A stretch of DNA of 64,000 nt from Qipengyuania proteolytica (GTDB lineage: Bacteria; Pseudomonadota; Alphaproteobacteria; Sphingomonadales; Sphingomonadaceae): NCBI RefSeq assembly GCF_019711565.1, contig NZ_JAIGNN010000002.1:969685-1033684 (forward strand), read 5' to 3'. Every line of letters starts with the position of its first letter. The stretch's first letter is position 1. Under the pieces are notes generated by a model that was not told the origin of the DNA, made no database searches, and worked only from the letters and a program-made list of their open reading frames with translations. Shown in pieces: positions 50,901-61,306 of this stretch. Position numbers and translations under genes: made by a program.

Positions 50901-51546
50901 GATAGGCATCGACCACCGTCGTATCGCCGCGCGGGATCAGCCGGATCAGCGGCGCGACCTCGTGGCTGACGCTGACCTGCGCAAAACCGATTTCGCGCGC
51001 GATGGCCGCCAGACGCTCCTCGTGCGCCCGGTATTTCCAGCCGTGCACCAGCACTATGGCGAGCGCGTCGAAACCCGCATCGCGCAGGGCGGCAAGGTCG
51101 GCACGCGCCTGCGCATCGTCGAGCGGTTTGAGGGTGTCACCCTCGACCGAGACCCGCTCGTCGATCTCGACCACTTGCGCGGGTAATTGCTCTGGCAAAA
51201 CGATATGTCGTGCGAAAATCTCCGGCCGTGCCTGCGTGCCGATCCGCAGCGCATCGCCGAAGCCGCGCGTGATAGCGAGCGCCAGCCGCTCGCCCTTGCG
51301 TTCGAGCAGCGCATTTGTGGCGACCGTCGTCCCGATGCGGACCTCGGCAATAGGCCCCTCGCCGTGCTGCGCCATCAGCCGCCGGACCGCCTCGCTCGCA
51401 GCATCGGTATAGAAGCCGGGATTTTCGGACAGCAGCTTGTCGGTCACCAGCCTGCCTTCCGGCGTGGTCGCGACGACATCGGTGAAGGTCCCGCCGCGAT
51501 CGATGGCGAAACGCCAGCCAGCCTGACCCGCCGCGCCCAAGCTCAA
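47980..51546 (-). CDS. 5-oxoprolinase (hydantoinase A/B fusion)
   Basis: The 1188-residue protein joins a HyuA-like half ([13 protein letters not shown] at the N-terminus, [34 protein letters not shown]) and a HyuB-like half from about residue 680 ([37 protein letters not shown]). This is the architecture and approximate length of ATP-dependent 5-oxoprolinase, which opens 5-oxo-L-proline to glutamate. A hydantoinase acting on a related ring cannot be excluded. The probable start is TTG at 51546 (TTGA overlaps the galK stop). It sits in the middle of a galactose operon. Confidence 0.88.
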   Translation of the reverse strand: MSLGAAGQAGWRFAIDRGGTFTDVVATTPEGRLVTDKLLSENPGFYTDAASEAVRRLMAQHGEGPIAEVRIGTTVATNALLERKGERLALAITRGFGDALRIGTQARPEIFARHIVLPEQLPAQVVEIDERVSVEGDTLKPLDDAQARADLAALRDAGFDALAIVLVHGWKYRAHEERLAAIAREIGFAQVSVSHEVAPLIRLIPRGDTTVVDAYLSPVLRRYTDTLQASLPETGSLRFMQSNGGLAEVGAFRGKDAILSGPAGGVVGMVAASAPLSHHRLIGFDMGGTSTDVAHYAGAYELTGDSVVAGVRVAAPMMQIHTVAAGGGSICSFDGSRFRVGPESAGADPGPACYRKGGPLTVTDCNLFLGRIDPAFFPSVFGPGGDEPLDPAAARARLEEVAAALPERKPLDAIAEGFLAIAVDNMANAIRKISVARGHDVTAYALACFGGAGGQHACKVADALGMETVLVHPLAGILSAYGIGLAPVKTIREVSLVRPLGESFGEDLAALEREATEALRLQGIAEDRITLESRARLRFEGSDSLLAVECGDPAEMDARFRLLHRQRFGYSDAEAAIIVEALSVEASGISGGLGEAAAEPVAARGEASGSWRTIERAAMGIGDTVDGPALVIDPGSTTVIEPGWQARLAEEGSLVLTRIEALERERAVGTTVDPVRLEIFNNLFMAIAEEMGVVLQSTATSVNIKERLDFSCALFDADGALIANAPHIPVHLGSMGDSIARVIEARAASRDGRGFRRGDAYVLNDPYRGGTHLPDITVIVPVFYDAASSEPDAFVAARGHHADIGGIAPGSMPPESRTIGDEGVLIDNLLMVDEGTFREAAVRKVLASAVHPARNPDRNLSDLRAQLAACTRGAELLQGAARDQGHAIVAAYMAHVLANAEESVRRLLDRLEDGEFAYAMDNGAVVKVAIRIDRAARSAVFDFTGTSGQQDNNFNAPRSITRAAALYVLRTLIDDAIPMNDGCLRPVELVVPEGSMLNPRLGAAVVAGNVETSQVVTDALFAATGRLAPSQGTMNNFTFGNAAHQYYETICGGSGAGPDHDGTSAVQTHMTNSRLTDPEILETRLPVRLDRFAIRRGSGGTGAHRGGDGVERRVTFLEPMRANMLANRRKMAPRGICGGGDALPGRNWVERVDGSREELGATASAEMAPGDAFVILTPGGGGYGEGNA

Positions 51547-52619
51547 TGCACCCGCAGGAATTCGCGTCCGGTCGCACGCTTGAGTTCGCCGACGCGGTCG
51601 GCGGCGAGCACCGCAACCACCGCACCGCCGAAACCGCCGCCCGTCATGCGCGCCCCGCCTTCCGCACCGATCGCCGCCTGAAGCTCCGTGACCACCGCGT
51701 CCACTGCCGGGACCGATACTTCGAACATGTCGCGCAGCGACACGTGACCGCCCCTCAGGATCTCGCCGAACTCCGCGAGGTCACCGGTGGCGAGAGCTCC
51801 CGCCGCATCGCGCGTGCGCTCGATTTCCGCGATCACGTGGAGGGCGCGGCGGCGCGTGACCTCGTCCAGGCCGGCAGCAGCCACCTGTTCGAGTGACGCG
51901 TCCCGCAGCGAGGCAACTCCCAGCGCTGCCGCAGCCGCCTCGCACTGGGCGCGGCGGATATTGTATTCGCCATCGACCAGCCCGCGCGTCACGCCGCTGT
52001 CGGTGATCAGCACCGCCCAGCCCTCGGGCACGGCGCGATGGGAATAGGTCAGGTCCCGGCAGTCGAGCAGCATGGCATGGCCCGGCTCACCCGCCGCAAC
52101 CGCCATCTGGTCCATGATCCCGCAGGCGACACCGGCCCAGTTGTGCTCGGTCCGCTGTGCCGCCCTGGCCAGGTCGACCGGCGCGATCTCCACGCCGCCA
52201 GCTTGGGCAAGGGCGCGCCCGATGGCGATGCATAGCGAGGCCGAAGAAGACAGACCCGAACCCCGCGAGAGGTCGCCGGTGATCAGCATGCGCATACCGC
52301 CGGAGCCGAGCTCGCTCTCGGCGATCATCCCGCGCACGTAACTGCGCCAGCTCACCTCGCCAGGCTTGTCCGGCTCGCCACTGAAGCTGTCGTCTTCACC
52401 GAAGTCGGCGGCGACAACCTCGAAGCCGTCACCCCCGACGCGCGACCAGCCCACCGCCGTACCTTCGCGCACCGGCATCGGGAGTACGAGGCCGTCGTTG
52501 TAATCGACATGTTCGCCGATCATGTTCACGCGGCCCGGCGCAAAGTTCACAGCGTCGGGCACAGTCCCGAAGCGGTCTGCAAAGAGTTTCGCAGCCTTAC
52601 TCTGCAACTCCGCGCTCAC
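51543..52619 (-). CDS. galK: Galactokinase
   Basis: It phosphorylates galactose to galactose 1-phosphate. The 358-residue GHMP kinase has the galactokinase signature [16 protein letters not shown] (about residues 28-43), the ATP loop [11 protein letters not shown] and the catalytic aspartate in CGIMDQMAV. The C-terminal [14 protein letters not shown] motif is intact. It begins with GTG at 52619, overlapping the galT stop (GTGA). Confidence 0.94.
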   Translation of the reverse strand: MSAELQSKAAKLFADRFGTVPDAVNFAPGRVNMIGEHVDYNDGLVLPMPVREGTAVGWSRVGGDGFEVVAADFGEDDSFSGEPDKPGEVSWRSYVRGMIAESELGSGGMRMLITGDLSRGSGLSSSASLCIAIGRALAQAGGVEIAPVDLARAAQRTEHNWAGVACGIMDQMAVAAGEPGHAMLLDCRDLTYSHRAVPEGWAVLITDSGVTRGLVDGEYNIRRAQCEAAAAALGVASLRDASLEQVAAAGLDEVTRRRALHVIAEIERTRDAAGALATGDLAEFGEILRGGHVSLRDMFEVSVPAVDAVVTELQAAIGAEGGARMTGGGFGGAVVAVLAADRVGELKRATGREFLRVH

Positions 52620-53626
52620 GCGATGCAATCCCTGATACGCTCTGCGGCAGCTTCGGGGCTCAGGTCGCGCTGGGTCTCGGCCAGAAGTTCGAAGCCGACC
52701 ATGTGCTTGCGGATCTCCGCCGACCGCAGCAGCGGCGGGTAGAAATGCGCGTGGAGCCGCCAGTGCGCGCAGTCCGCACCCGCCCCGTGCGGCGCACCGT
52801 GCCAACCCATCGAATAGGGAAAATCGGTGTCGAACAGCGCATCATAGGCGGGCAGGAGTTCGCCGAGCAGCGCCGCCAACGCATCGCGCGCCGGATCGCC
52901 GAGCTCTTCGAGCCGCCGGACATCGTCGCGCGCGATCACCAGCGTCTCGAACGGCCAGGCGGCCCAGTGCGGCACTACCGCGAGCCAATGCGGGTTGCTG
53001 GCGACGATGCGCGAGCCGTCGGCCTCCTCCGCCGCGATCACATCTTCGAGCAGGACCGACCCGGCCTCCGCATGATGCGCGCGCTGGCAGCCATCCTCCC
53101 GCTCGACCAGCGTCGGCACGAAATCGCCCGCCCACACCTGCCCGTGCGGATGCGGCGAGGAGGCGCCCATCATCGCGCCCTTGTTCTCGAAGATCTGCAC
53201 GTGGTGCCATTTTGCACCGAGGCTTGCCGACAAATCACACCACCCGTTCACGACCTCGCGGCGGGCCTTGTCGCTCATCCGCGCCAGCGTCGCCGAGTGA
53301 TCGGGCGCGTAGCAGACCACCCGCGCCTCGCCGCAAGCCGGTTCCTCGCGCAGCAGCCCCTCGCGCGCCTCGCCGCCCGGTTCCAGCAGGAGCGCGGGGA
53401 AATCGTTGGGGAAGACGAAGACGCCTTCGAAATCCGGATTGTGCGTCCCCCCGACTCGCTCGTTGCCGGGGCACAGATAGCAAGATGCATCGTGATTTGG
53501 ACGGTCTCCGCCCTGCGCAGCCTTGGTCTCGCCCTGCCACGGACGTTTCATCCGCTGCGGGCTGACGAGCACCCATTCGCCTGTCAGGCGATTGAGGCGG
53601 CGGTGGGGGAAATCGGCGTGGCTCAT
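52616..53626 (-). CDS. galT: Galactose-1-phosphate uridylyltransferase
   Basis: It exchanges galactose 1-phosphate with UDP-glucose. The 336-residue protein has the active-site motif SSPHPHGQVW with His161 as the uridylylated residue. Cys49 and Cys52 (CYLCPG) act as metal ligands, and the N-terminal HRRLNRLTGEWVLVSPQR is typical. ATG 53626 overlaps the alpha-galactosidase stop by 4 bases. galE is not in the window. Confidence 0.94.
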   Translation of the reverse strand: MSHADFPHRRLNRLTGEWVLVSPQRMKRPWQGETKAAQGGDRPNHDASCYLCPGNERVGGTHNPDFEGVFVFPNDFPALLLEPGGEAREGLLREEPACGEARVVCYAPDHSATLARMSDKARREVVNGWCDLSASLGAKWHHVQIFENKGAMMGASSPHPHGQVWAGDFVPTLVEREDGCQRAHHAEAGSVLLEDVIAAEEADGSRIVASNPHWLAVVPHWAAWPFETLVIARDDVRRLEELGDPARDALAALLGELLPAYDALFDTDFPYSMGWHGAPHGAGADCAHWRLHAHFYPPLLRSAEIRKHMVGFELLAETQRDLSPEAAAERIRDCIA

Positions 53627-55731
53627 GATACGGCCCGGAGGTGATAGATCAGCGCGCTCTCCGCCGCCAGTGCCGGGACCGGCAGGCCCGCGTGCGCGAG
53701 CCAATCGCCCGAGAAGCGGTGCGGCTTTTCGCGCATGGCGGCAATGGCAGGTGCGGCGCGGGGCGTCAGGACGCCGCTCTGCCCAGCGTGGCGCAGGAAC
53801 TGGACGTCCCACTCCCGGTCCTCGGCAAACGGCAGCAAGACCGGCCGCGCGCGGCGGTCCGCGCCATGGTCGCTGCGGATCAGCCAGAGCAGCAGTTCGT
53901 CATCCGTCCCCTGCGCCTGCCAGACGAGGCCATCGGCCGCCTCGCCGAGCACGGTCCTGCCGCCGATGATGACGTGACGCCACTCCTTCCAGAAGCCTAG
54001 CCAGTCAGCGAGCTTGGCACGGACGCCCTCCTCCATCGCCGCCGGATCGAGCTCGACGCCGAGGTGCCCCTGGCACGCGATGGCGGCGCGGAAATCGAGC
54101 GATTGCGTGCGGCCCGTCGCATGGCTCGGGCTTGCGCCGACATGCGCGCCCATGACTTCGGGCGGCATGAAGGCGAGGAAGCCGCGCTGCATCGGCACAC
54201 GCGCGACCGCGTCTATGTTGTCGCTGGTCCAGAAGCGATGGGTGTAGCTGGCGATCCCCGCATCGATCCGCCCGCCCCCGCCGGCGCAGCTCTCGATCTC
54301 GACCTTCGGATGCGCGGTGCGCAGGCGTTCGAGCAGGGCATAGGTCCCGCGTGTCTGCGCGGCACCACCGGAGGGCGCGTGGTCCCGGTTATGGTCCCAT
54401 TTGAGATAGGCGATATCGACCGTCGACAACAGCTGGTCGAGCTTGCCGAAGAGATAGTCGCGCACGTCCTCGCGGCGCATGTCGAGCACCAGCTGGTTGC
54501 GTGCGGTCGGCCGCTCGCGCCCTTCCAGCGCCAGCACCCAGTCGGGATGCGCGCGGTAGAGGTCGCTGTCGGGATTGACCATTTCGGGCTCGACCCAGAG
54601 GCCGAATTCCATGCCGAGCCTGCGGACCTTGTCGGCGAGCGGTTTCAGGCCCTGCGGATATTTGCGCGGGTCGGCTTCCCAGTCGCCGAGGCCGGCCCGG
54701 TCGTGGTCGCGCGCCCTGAACCAGCCATCGTCGAGGATGAAGCGTTCGATCCCGATCGCGGCTGCGGCCTCGGCCAATTCGCCGATGCGCGCTTCGTCAT
54801 GCGAGAAATAGACCGCCTCCCAGCTGTTGAGATGGACCGGCCGCGGACGGATGCCGCCTCTTGGCCAAACGATCCGCTCGCGCAGCGCGCCATGCATCTG
54901 CGCCATGGCTCCGTTGCGACCCTTGGTCGAGATCGCCAGCAGGAGCGGTGGGGCGTGGTAACACTCGCCGGGAGCCAGCGTGACTTCACCCGGCGCGATG
55001 ACCGTTTCGGCCATGGCGATCCAGAAGCCCTCGTCGTCGCGCTCGATCGCAAGCCGCGCATCGCCCGACCATGCCAGCTGCATTGCAATGGCGAGACCCG
55101 AATGCCATCCGGTGTCCTCGCTCAGGACATAGGCGCCGCAAGGCCCGCCGTGCCCGGTCAGCCCGCGACGTGTCTCGCGCACCCAGGAATGCTCGGGCAT
55201 CGGCTCGCGGCATTCGACGAACTCGGCATTGTGCCGACCGCGCCAGCTAATGATCTCGCGCGACGATGCGCCAAGAGGGAACATGGCACTCGCGAGGCGA
55301 TCGACAATAATCAGCCGATCGCTCCGGTTGGTCAGGCTGGCCGACACTTCCAGCCCACCTCCCGGAACCACCCGGAAGCGTGTCTCACACTCGATGTCGT
55401 TGACACTGTCGGTCGCTACCACACGCAGGCTGCCCTCGGAGCTGTCGGCATCGCAGCCGTCGAAGTGCACCCGCAGCGCCTGCCCGTCAGCACCCCGCAC
55501 CGCCAGGATCGACGGCCCGAACCAGCCGAGTCCAGCAACCGGAAACGCGTCCATCGCGTGGTCGCCTTCGAGCGAGAAGGTTGCCGCGCCGCGCAGCTCC
55601 CCCAGCTTCGGCAGTGCGCCCGGATCGACCCGCACACCGAGGTGCCGCCAGACCGGCACCGCCCGCTCGCCGCGTTCGAGGACAAGGCTCCATTCCTCGC
55701 CGTGCAAGTCCAGCAGTTCGGCGTCACTCAT
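53623..55731 (-). CDS. GH36 alpha-galactosidase
   Basis: The 702-residue protein is a GH36 family enzyme. The nucleophile is Asp446 in LKWDHNRD and the acid/base is Asp504 in FWTSDNIDA. RFILDDGWFRARDHD and CAGGGGRID also match. No signal peptide is present, so it acts in the cytoplasm on transported alpha-galactosides such as melibiose or galactosyl-glycerol (the substrate is a guess). It is coupled to galT and to the symporter by 4-base overlaps. Confidence 0.92.
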   Translation of the reverse strand: MSDAELLDLHGEEWSLVLERGERAVPVWRHLGVRVDPGALPKLGELRGAATFSLEGDHAMDAFPVAGLGWFGPSILAVRGADGQALRVHFDGCDADSSEGSLRVVATDSVNDIECETRFRVVPGGGLEVSASLTNRSDRLIIVDRLASAMFPLGASSREIISWRGRHNAEFVECREPMPEHSWVRETRRGLTGHGGPCGAYVLSEDTGWHSGLAIAMQLAWSGDARLAIERDDEGFWIAMAETVIAPGEVTLAPGECYHAPPLLLAISTKGRNGAMAQMHGALRERIVWPRGGIRPRPVHLNSWEAVYFSHDEARIGELAEAAAAIGIERFILDDGWFRARDHDRAGLGDWEADPRKYPQGLKPLADKVRRLGMEFGLWVEPEMVNPDSDLYRAHPDWVLALEGRERPTARNQLVLDMRREDVRDYLFGKLDQLLSTVDIAYLKWDHNRDHAPSGGAAQTRGTYALLERLRTAHPKVEIESCAGGGGRIDAGIASYTHRFWTSDNIDAVARVPMQRGFLAFMPPEVMGAHVGASPSHATGRTQSLDFRAAIACQGHLGVELDPAAMEEGVRAKLADWLGFWKEWRHVIIGGRTVLGEAADGLVWQAQGTDDELLLWLIRSDHGADRRARPVLLPFAEDREWDVQFLRHAGQSGVLTPRAAPAIAAMREKPHRFSGDWLAHAGLPVPALAAESALIYHLRAVS

Positions 55732-57224
55732 GCGCGCGCTTCATCCCCGCCGCGGAACAGCGCGAAGCCGAGCCATTCGGCGCGCCGTCCGAGGACGAAG
55801 CGGTTGAACGCCAGCGCCGCCGCGACCGAGCTGAACAGGGTGATCACCATGAAGTCGATGTAATGCAAGCCGACTGCCGCCGCGAAGCCGTCCATGAAGG
55901 TGTAGGCGCCGTAGAGTCCGATGCCCCAGACCACCCCGGCAATCGCAGACCGCGCCGCGACATTGCGGAACAGCAGGCCGACGATGAAGGCCGACAGGAT
56001 CGGCATCGATGACAGGCCATTCAACTGCTGCAGCAGGTTGATGATGCTCTCGGCATTGGTGAACACCGGGATCATGGCGATGGCGATCACGGTCGCTAGC
56101 CCGCTCATCACCGCGCCGAGCTTCCAGTGATTCTCGACCTTGCCGACGAACTGCTCGTGGAAGTCGACCGAATAGAGCGCGACGGTCGAGTTGAGCACCG
56201 CGCTGAAGGTCGTGATTACCGCCGCCGCGACCATCGCCGCAAAGGCGCCCGAAAGCCATATCGGCAGCACTTCGGCTACCAGGCGACCATAGGCGGCATC
56301 GCCGACATCGCCGAACAGCTTGTAGGCCACCACGCCGGGGATCACGACGATCGGCGGCACGACGAGGATGCGCACCGCAGCGGCCGCGAACACACCCTTC
56401 TGCGCCTCCTTCACCGTCGGCGCGGCCATCGCCTTCTGGGTGATGTTCTGGTTGGTCGACCAGTAGAAGATCTGGATGAAGGCCATGCCGGTGAAGAGCG
56501 TGTGGAAGGGGATCGGGCTGTCGCTTGCGCCTACCATGCTCAGCCGCTCTGCCGGGACGCCGGTGACGATGTCCCAATCGACCGCCGCCAGCGCGAGGAA
56601 CACGATCACGAGCGCGAGGAACAGAATGCCGATACCCGAAAACGTGTCCATGACCGCCACGGCCCTGAGACCGCCCAAGATGGTATAGGCCGCCCCGATC
56701 AGCGCGAGGCCGATGGAAAAAACCATCAGCGGCACACCCTCCCCGAACAGCGACTGAAGGAACAGCCCACCCGAATAGAGCGCGGCGGGCAGGTAGATCA
56801 GCACGTTCCCCGCAAGGAAGATGCCAGAAATCAGCGTCCGGATGGACCGCCCGTCATAACGCCGCTCGAGCAGTTCGGTGACGGTCGTGCAGTTGTAGCG
56901 ATAATAGAGCGGCACGAAAACAAAGGCCAAGGCCATCAGCCCGACGAAACCGGCGATCTCCCACCATGCCAGCAGCAGCATCTGGTTGCCGTTCATGCCG
57001 ACGAGCTGGTCGGTCGAGAGGTTGGTCAGCGTGATCGAGCCCGCGACGAAGAACCACGAAAGCCCCTTGCCCGCGAGATAGACGTCCTGCTCCGACCCGT
57101 CGTGCGCCGTACCATCTTTTTGGGCGCTCCTGACCTTCCACCAGGTCAGCAGGCCGACCAGCGCGGTCAGCCCGACGAAGACCGCGACCTGCACCAGGCT
57201 CCCGAACTCGGCGGTATCGTACAT
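55728..57224 (-). CDS. Sodium:solute symporter (SGLT-type sugar transporter)
   Basis: The 498-residue inner-membrane protein has the SSS family pattern of about 13-14 segments, with YLAGKGLSWFFVAGSITLTNLSTDQLVG near the start, close to the vSGLT sugar motif. Later, FYWSTNQNITQKAMAAPTVKEAQKG matches the SGLT signature around TM6-7. The most likely substrate is a galactoside or galactose, from the genes next to it. ATG 57224 is preceded by GGAGAGG. It is the first gene of the eight-gene operon, divergent from GH42. Confidence 0.9.
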   Translation of the reverse strand: MYDTAEFGSLVQVAVFVGLTALVGLLTWWKVRSAQKDGTAHDGSEQDVYLAGKGLSWFFVAGSITLTNLSTDQLVGMNGNQMLLLAWWEIAGFVGLMALAFVFVPLYYRYNCTTVTELLERRYDGRSIRTLISGIFLAGNVLIYLPAALYSGGLFLQSLFGEGVPLMVFSIGLALIGAAYTILGGLRAVAVMDTFSGIGILFLALVIVFLALAAVDWDIVTGVPAERLSMVGASDSPIPFHTLFTGMAFIQIFYWSTNQNITQKAMAAPTVKEAQKGVFAAAAVRILVVPPIVVIPGVVAYKLFGDVGDAAYGRLVAEVLPIWLSGAFAAMVAAAVITTFSAVLNSTVALYSVDFHEQFVGKVENHWKLGAVMSGLATVIAIAMIPVFTNAESIINLLQQLNGLSSMPILSAFIVGLLFRNVAARSAIAGVVWGIGLYGAYTFMDGFAAAVGLHYIDFMVITLFSSVAAALAFNRFVLGRRAEWLGFALFRGGDEARA

Positions 57225-57285
57225 TTGCGGCCCCTCTCCTTTTCCCGCTGGCTTCCATCGCACATTCGGCCTTAGACGCAAGCGC

Positions 57286-59151
57286 ATGAAGCTTGGCGTC
57301 TGCTACTATCCCGAACATTGGCCTGAGGCGCGTTGGGCCGAGGATGCGCGCCTGATGCGCGAGACCGGCCTCACCCGCGTGCGCATCGGCGAATTCGCCT
57401 GGAGCCGGATTGAACCCGAGCCGGGTCGCTTCGACTGGGGCTTGCTCGATCGCGCAGTCGAGACGCTGCACACGGCCGGGCTCGAGATCATCATGGGCAC
57501 GCCCACCGCGACGCCGCCCAAGTGGCTGGTCGATCGCATGCCGGACATGGTCGCGCTCGATCGCGAGGGAAGACCGCGCGGGTTCGGCTCGCGGCGGCAC
57601 TATTGTTTCAGTCACGGCGGTTATCGCGAAGAGGCCGCGCGGATCACGCGTGCCGTCGCCGAACGATATGGCGATCATCCGGGCGTGGTCAGCTGGCAGA
57701 CCGACAACGAATACGGCTGCCACGATACCGTGCAGAGCTTCTCACCCTCTGCGCGCGATGGCTTCCGGCTGTGGCTCGCGGACTGTTACGGCACGGTCGA
57801 GGCGCTGAACCAGGCCTGGGGCAATGTGTTCTGGTCGATGGAATACCGCAGTTTCGAAGAGGTCGAGCTGCCCAATCTCACCGTGACCGAAGCCAACCCG
57901 GCACACTGGCTGGCTTTCCGGCGGTTCTCCTCCGACCAGGTGGTGCGGTTCAACCGGGCGCAGGTCGAGATACTGCGCGAACTGTCGCCCGGCCGCGATA
58001 TCACTCACAACGCGATGGGCTTCTACACCGGCTACGACCATTACGACCTCGCTGCCGACCTCGATGTGCTCGGCTGGGACAGCTACCCGCTGGGCTTCCT
58101 CGAGATGTTCCGCTTTTCCGAGGAGGACAAGCGCCGCTTCGCCCATTCGGGCCATCCCGACATCGCCGCCTTCCACCACGACCTCTATCGCGGCTGCGTG
58201 AAGGACGGGCGCTGGTCGGTGCTCGAACAGCAGCCCGGGCCGGTGAACTGGGCGCGCCACAATCCCGCCCCGCTACCGGGCATGGTACGGCTGTGGACGC
58301 TCGAAGCCTATGCCCATGGCGCGGAGATGCTGAGCTATTTCCGCTGGCGGCAATTCCCCAAGGCGCAGGAACAGATGCATGCGGGCCTGCTCCGCCCCGA
58401 TGCCACGCCTGCCCCTGCCCTGGCGGAGGCGCGGCAGGCGGCAGACGATCTCGCGGCGCTTGGCGCGGCCGGTCCGCCGGTGAAGCAGGCGGCGCTCGTG
58501 TTCGATTATGCCGCAGAGTGGATGACGCAAATCCAGCCGCAGGGCGAAGGCAAGTCCGCGCTATGGGCCGCCTTCCACTGCTATTCGGCGCTGCGGCGGC
58601 TGGGGCTGAACGTCGATATCGTCCATCCCGATGCGCCGCTCGATGGCTACGCGCTGGCCGTGGTCCCCTGCCAGCCGATCGTCTCCGACACGTTAATCAC
58701 GAACCTCGAAGCCTTCGAGGGCGAGGTCGTCATCGGCCCGCGCAGCGGGTCGCGCGACAGCGATTTCGGCATCCCGGCAAACCTCGCGCCGGGCAAGCTC
58801 GAGGCGCTGATCGGCGGACGCGTCGTGCTGAGCGAAAGCTGGCGACCCGGCCTCGCGATCGAAGGCGATGGCTGGAAAGGCACCGGCTGGTTCGACCACC
58901 TTGAAGGCGAGGCGCAGCCCGATATGACCGGCAGCGACGATCGCGTGGCATGCTGGAAGCACGGCCGCACCCGCTACGCCGCCTGCTGGCCCGAAGGCAG
59001 CTTCATCAAGCGCGTCATCGAACGCGCCGCCGCTGACGCGGGCCTGCCCCACACACCCCTGCCCGACGGCATCCGCCAGCGCCGCTGCGGGGACCGCTTG
59101 TTCACCTTCGACTACCTCACGGCCAGCGTTTCGACCGCCACGCCGGAGTAA
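57286..59151 (+). CDS. GH42 beta-galactosidase
   Basis: The 621-residue cytoplasmic enzyme begins LGVCYYPEHWPEARW and has the family acid/base Glu142 in WQTDNEYGCH and nucleophile Glu314 in SVLEQQPGPVNW, in the positions expected for GH42. The C-terminal trimerisation and beta-sandwich domains are present, but the end is slightly shortened. It hydrolyses beta-galactosides. It is divergent from the symporter gene, with only 61 bases between the starts, where the shared promoter or operator must lie. Confidence 0.92.
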   Translation: MKLGVCYYPEHWPEARWAEDARLMRETGLTRVRIGEFAWSRIEPEPGRFDWGLLDRAVETLHTAGLEIIMGTPTATPPKWLVDRMPDMVALDREGRPRGFGSRRHYCFSHGGYREEAARITRAVAERYGDHPGVVSWQTDNEYGCHDTVQSFSPSARDGFRLWLADCYGTVEALNQAWGNVFWSMEYRSFEEVELPNLTVTEANPAHWLAFRRFSSDQVVRFNRAQVEILRELSPGRDITHNAMGFYTGYDHYDLAADLDVLGWDSYPLGFLEMFRFSEEDKRRFAHSGHPDIAAFHHDLYRGCVKDGRWSVLEQQPGPVNWARHNPAPLPGMVRLWTLEAYAHGAEMLSYFRWRQFPKAQEQMHAGLLRPDATPAPALAEARQAADDLAALGAAGPPVKQAALVFDYAAEWMTQIQPQGEGKSALWAAFHCYSALRRLGLNVDIVHPDAPLDGYALAVVPCQPIVSDTLITNLEAFEGEVVIGPRSGSRDSDFGIPANLAPGKLEALIGGRVVLSESWRPGLAIEGDGWKGTGWFDHLEGEAQPDMTGSDDRVACWKHGRTRYAACWPEGSFIKRVIERAAADAGLPHTPLPDGIRQRRCGDRLFTFDYLTASVSTATPE

Positions 59152-59218
59152 ACCGATCACACCGCACAGGTTTTTTGCATTGCAATAGGCGGGTGAATCC
59201 GCACATCGTGGTGTGACG

Positions 59219-61306
59219 ATGCTGCGCCAGTACGAACTTGTGGAACGGGTCCAGGAATACGACCCCGAGGCCGACGAGGCGCTGCTCAACCGCGCCTATG
59301 TCTACACGGTGCAGAAGCACGGCACCCAGACGCGCGCATCGGGTGACCCCTATTTCAGCCACCCGGTCGAGGTCGCGGGCCTGATGACCGACCTCAAGCT
59401 CGACCAGGAAACGATCATGACCGCGCTGCTCCACGATACGGTGGAGGACACGCTGGCGACGATCGAGGATATCGAGGCGAATTTCGGTCCGGACGTCGCG
59501 CGGTTGGTCGACGGAGTGACCAAGCTCTCCAAGATCGAGCAGATGCCCGAGAACGAGCGCGCGGCGGAAAACCTGCGCAAGTTCCTCCTCGCCATGAGCG
59601 AGGATATTCGCGTCCTTCTGGTGAAGCTGGGTGACCGGCTGCACAACATGCGCACGCTGCATTTCATCAAGAACCCGGAGAAGCGCCAGCGCATCGCGCG
59701 CGAGACGATGGATATCTACGCCCCGCTCGCCGAGCGCGTGGGCATGTACGAATACATGCGCGAGATGCAGATGCTCGCCTTCGAGCAGCTCGAACCGGAA
59801 GCCTTCGCCACCATCACCCAGCGGCTCGAACAGATTCGCAGCGAGGATGGCGGGCAGGTCGATGCCATCGCGCTCGACATGAAGCATGCGCTGGCCGAAG
59901 CGGGCATCATGACCGAGGTTTCGGGCCGTGAGAAGCACCCCTATTCGATCTGGCGCAAGATGGCCGAGCGCCACGTCAGCTTCGAGCAGGTGACCGACAT
60001 CATGGCCTTCCGGGTCATCACCGAGGATGTGGCCGATTGCTACCGCGCGCTGGGGGTCCTGCACACGACCTGGCAGTTCCTGCCGGGCAAGTTCAAGGAT
60101 TACATCTCGACGCCGAAGACCAACGGTTATCGCAGCCTCCACACCTCGCTGATCTACGGCAAGTCGATGCGCGTCGAGGTGCAGATTCGCACCCGCGAAA
60201 TGCACAAGCTCAACGAGTTCGGCTACGCTGCGCATTGGGCCTACAAGCAACATGACCGGCCCGACGGGCAGGTCGGCTGGCTGCGCGACCTGATCGAGAT
60301 CGTCGATGCCAGCCACGATGCCGAGGAGCTGCTCGAACACACGCGCATGGCGATCTACCAGGATCGCATCTTCGCCTTCACTCCCAAGGGGGCCTTGTTC
60401 CAGCTCCCCAAGGGTTCGACCCCGGTCGACTTCGCCTTTGCCGTCCACACCGATCTCGGCGCCCAGACCGTCGGCGCGAAGATCAACGGGCGCCACATGC
60501 CGCTGCGCACCCAGCTCAACAACGGCGACGTGGTGGAGATCATCAAGAGCGCGCAGGCCGACCCGCAGATGAGCTGGCTGGGCTTTGTCGTCACCGGCAA
60601 GGCCCGCGCCGCCATCCGCCGCGCCGTGCGCCTGAAGGAACACGCCGAAGTGGCAGAGATCGGCAAGAAGCTGTTCGACGAGATTGCCCTGCGCGTCCCC
60701 GCCAAGATCGGCAAGAAAGCCACGCGCGAAGCTCTGAAGCGGCTCGAGCTGGATGAAGAGGAGGACCTCTACTACGCCATCGGCTCGGCCAAGATCGAGG
60801 ACCGCGCAGTGATGGAAGCCCTCGTCCCCGGCTGCACGGCAGACATGGAGGAGGACCCCGACTGGACGCGCAGCAAGGCGCTCTCGATCCGCGGCCTCAC
60901 CCCGGGCGTCGGCTTCCAGCTCGCCGAGTGCTGCCACCCGGTTCCGGGCGACCGCATCGTCGGCATCCGCAAGCCCAATGAGGGCGTCGAGGTCCATGCG
61001 ATCGACTGCCCGCAACTGGCCAGCGGCATCGATACCGACTGGCTCGACCTGTCGTGGAACAAGCGGTCGCGCGGCGCGGTCGGGCGCATGCGTGTGACGC
61101 TCTACGACCGCCCTGGTACGCTGGCCGAAATGGCGGGCATCTTCGCCAAGAACCACGTGAATGTGAAAAGCCTCGAGCAGACCCAGCTCGACCATCCCTT
61201 CACCACCTACGAGATCGACCTCGAGGTGCAGGACCTGCCGCACCTCACCCGCATCCTCAGCGCCCTTCGAGCGAGCGATGCCGTGGCGCAGGCGGAACGC
61301 GTATGA
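59219..61306 (+). CDS. rsh: Bifunctional (p)ppGpp synthetase/hydrolase (Rsh)
   Basis: The 695-residue stringent-response enzyme has an intact HD hydrolase domain (SHPVEVAGLM near residue 48, HDTVED at 72-77). A synthetase domain follows with GYRSLHTSLIYG, then a TGS domain (FTPKGALFQLPKGSTPVDFAF) and a C-terminal ACT domain ending in MRVTLYDRPGTLAEMAGIF. Both hydrolase and synthetase motifs are conserved, so it should make and degrade ppGpp, as in other alphaproteobacteria, which usually have one Rsh. ATG 59219 is preferred over a GTG two codons upstream. Confidence 0.95.
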   Translation: MLRQYELVERVQEYDPEADEALLNRAYVYTVQKHGTQTRASGDPYFSHPVEVAGLMTDLKLDQETIMTALLHDTVEDTLATIEDIEANFGPDVARLVDGVTKLSKIEQMPENERAAENLRKFLLAMSEDIRVLLVKLGDRLHNMRTLHFIKNPEKRQRIARETMDIYAPLAERVGMYEYMREMQMLAFEQLEPEAFATITQRLEQIRSEDGGQVDAIALDMKHALAEAGIMTEVSGREKHPYSIWRKMAERHVSFEQVTDIMAFRVITEDVADCYRALGVLHTTWQFLPGKFKDYISTPKTNGYRSLHTSLIYGKSMRVEVQIRTREMHKLNEFGYAAHWAYKQHDRPDGQVGWLRDLIEIVDASHDAEELLEHTRMAIYQDRIFAFTPKGALFQLPKGSTPVDFAFAVHTDLGAQTVGAKINGRHMPLRTQLNNGDVVEIIKSAQADPQMSWLGFVVTGKARAAIRRAVRLKEHAEVAEIGKKLFDEIALRVPAKIGKKATREALKRLELDEEEDLYYAIGSAKIEDRAVMEALVPGCTADMEEDPDWTRSKALSIRGLTPGVGFQLAECCHPVPGDRIVGIRKPNEGVEVHAIDCPQLASGIDTDWLDLSWNKRSRGAVGRMRVTLYDRPGTLAEMAGIFAKNHVNVKSLEQTQLDHPFTTYEIDLEVQDLPHLTRILSALRASDAVAQAERV

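Noticed and set aside
48235..51186. A 983-codon open frame opposite the 5-oxoprolinase gene
   Set aside because: Antisense shadow of a real gene with clear HyuA/HyuB motifs.
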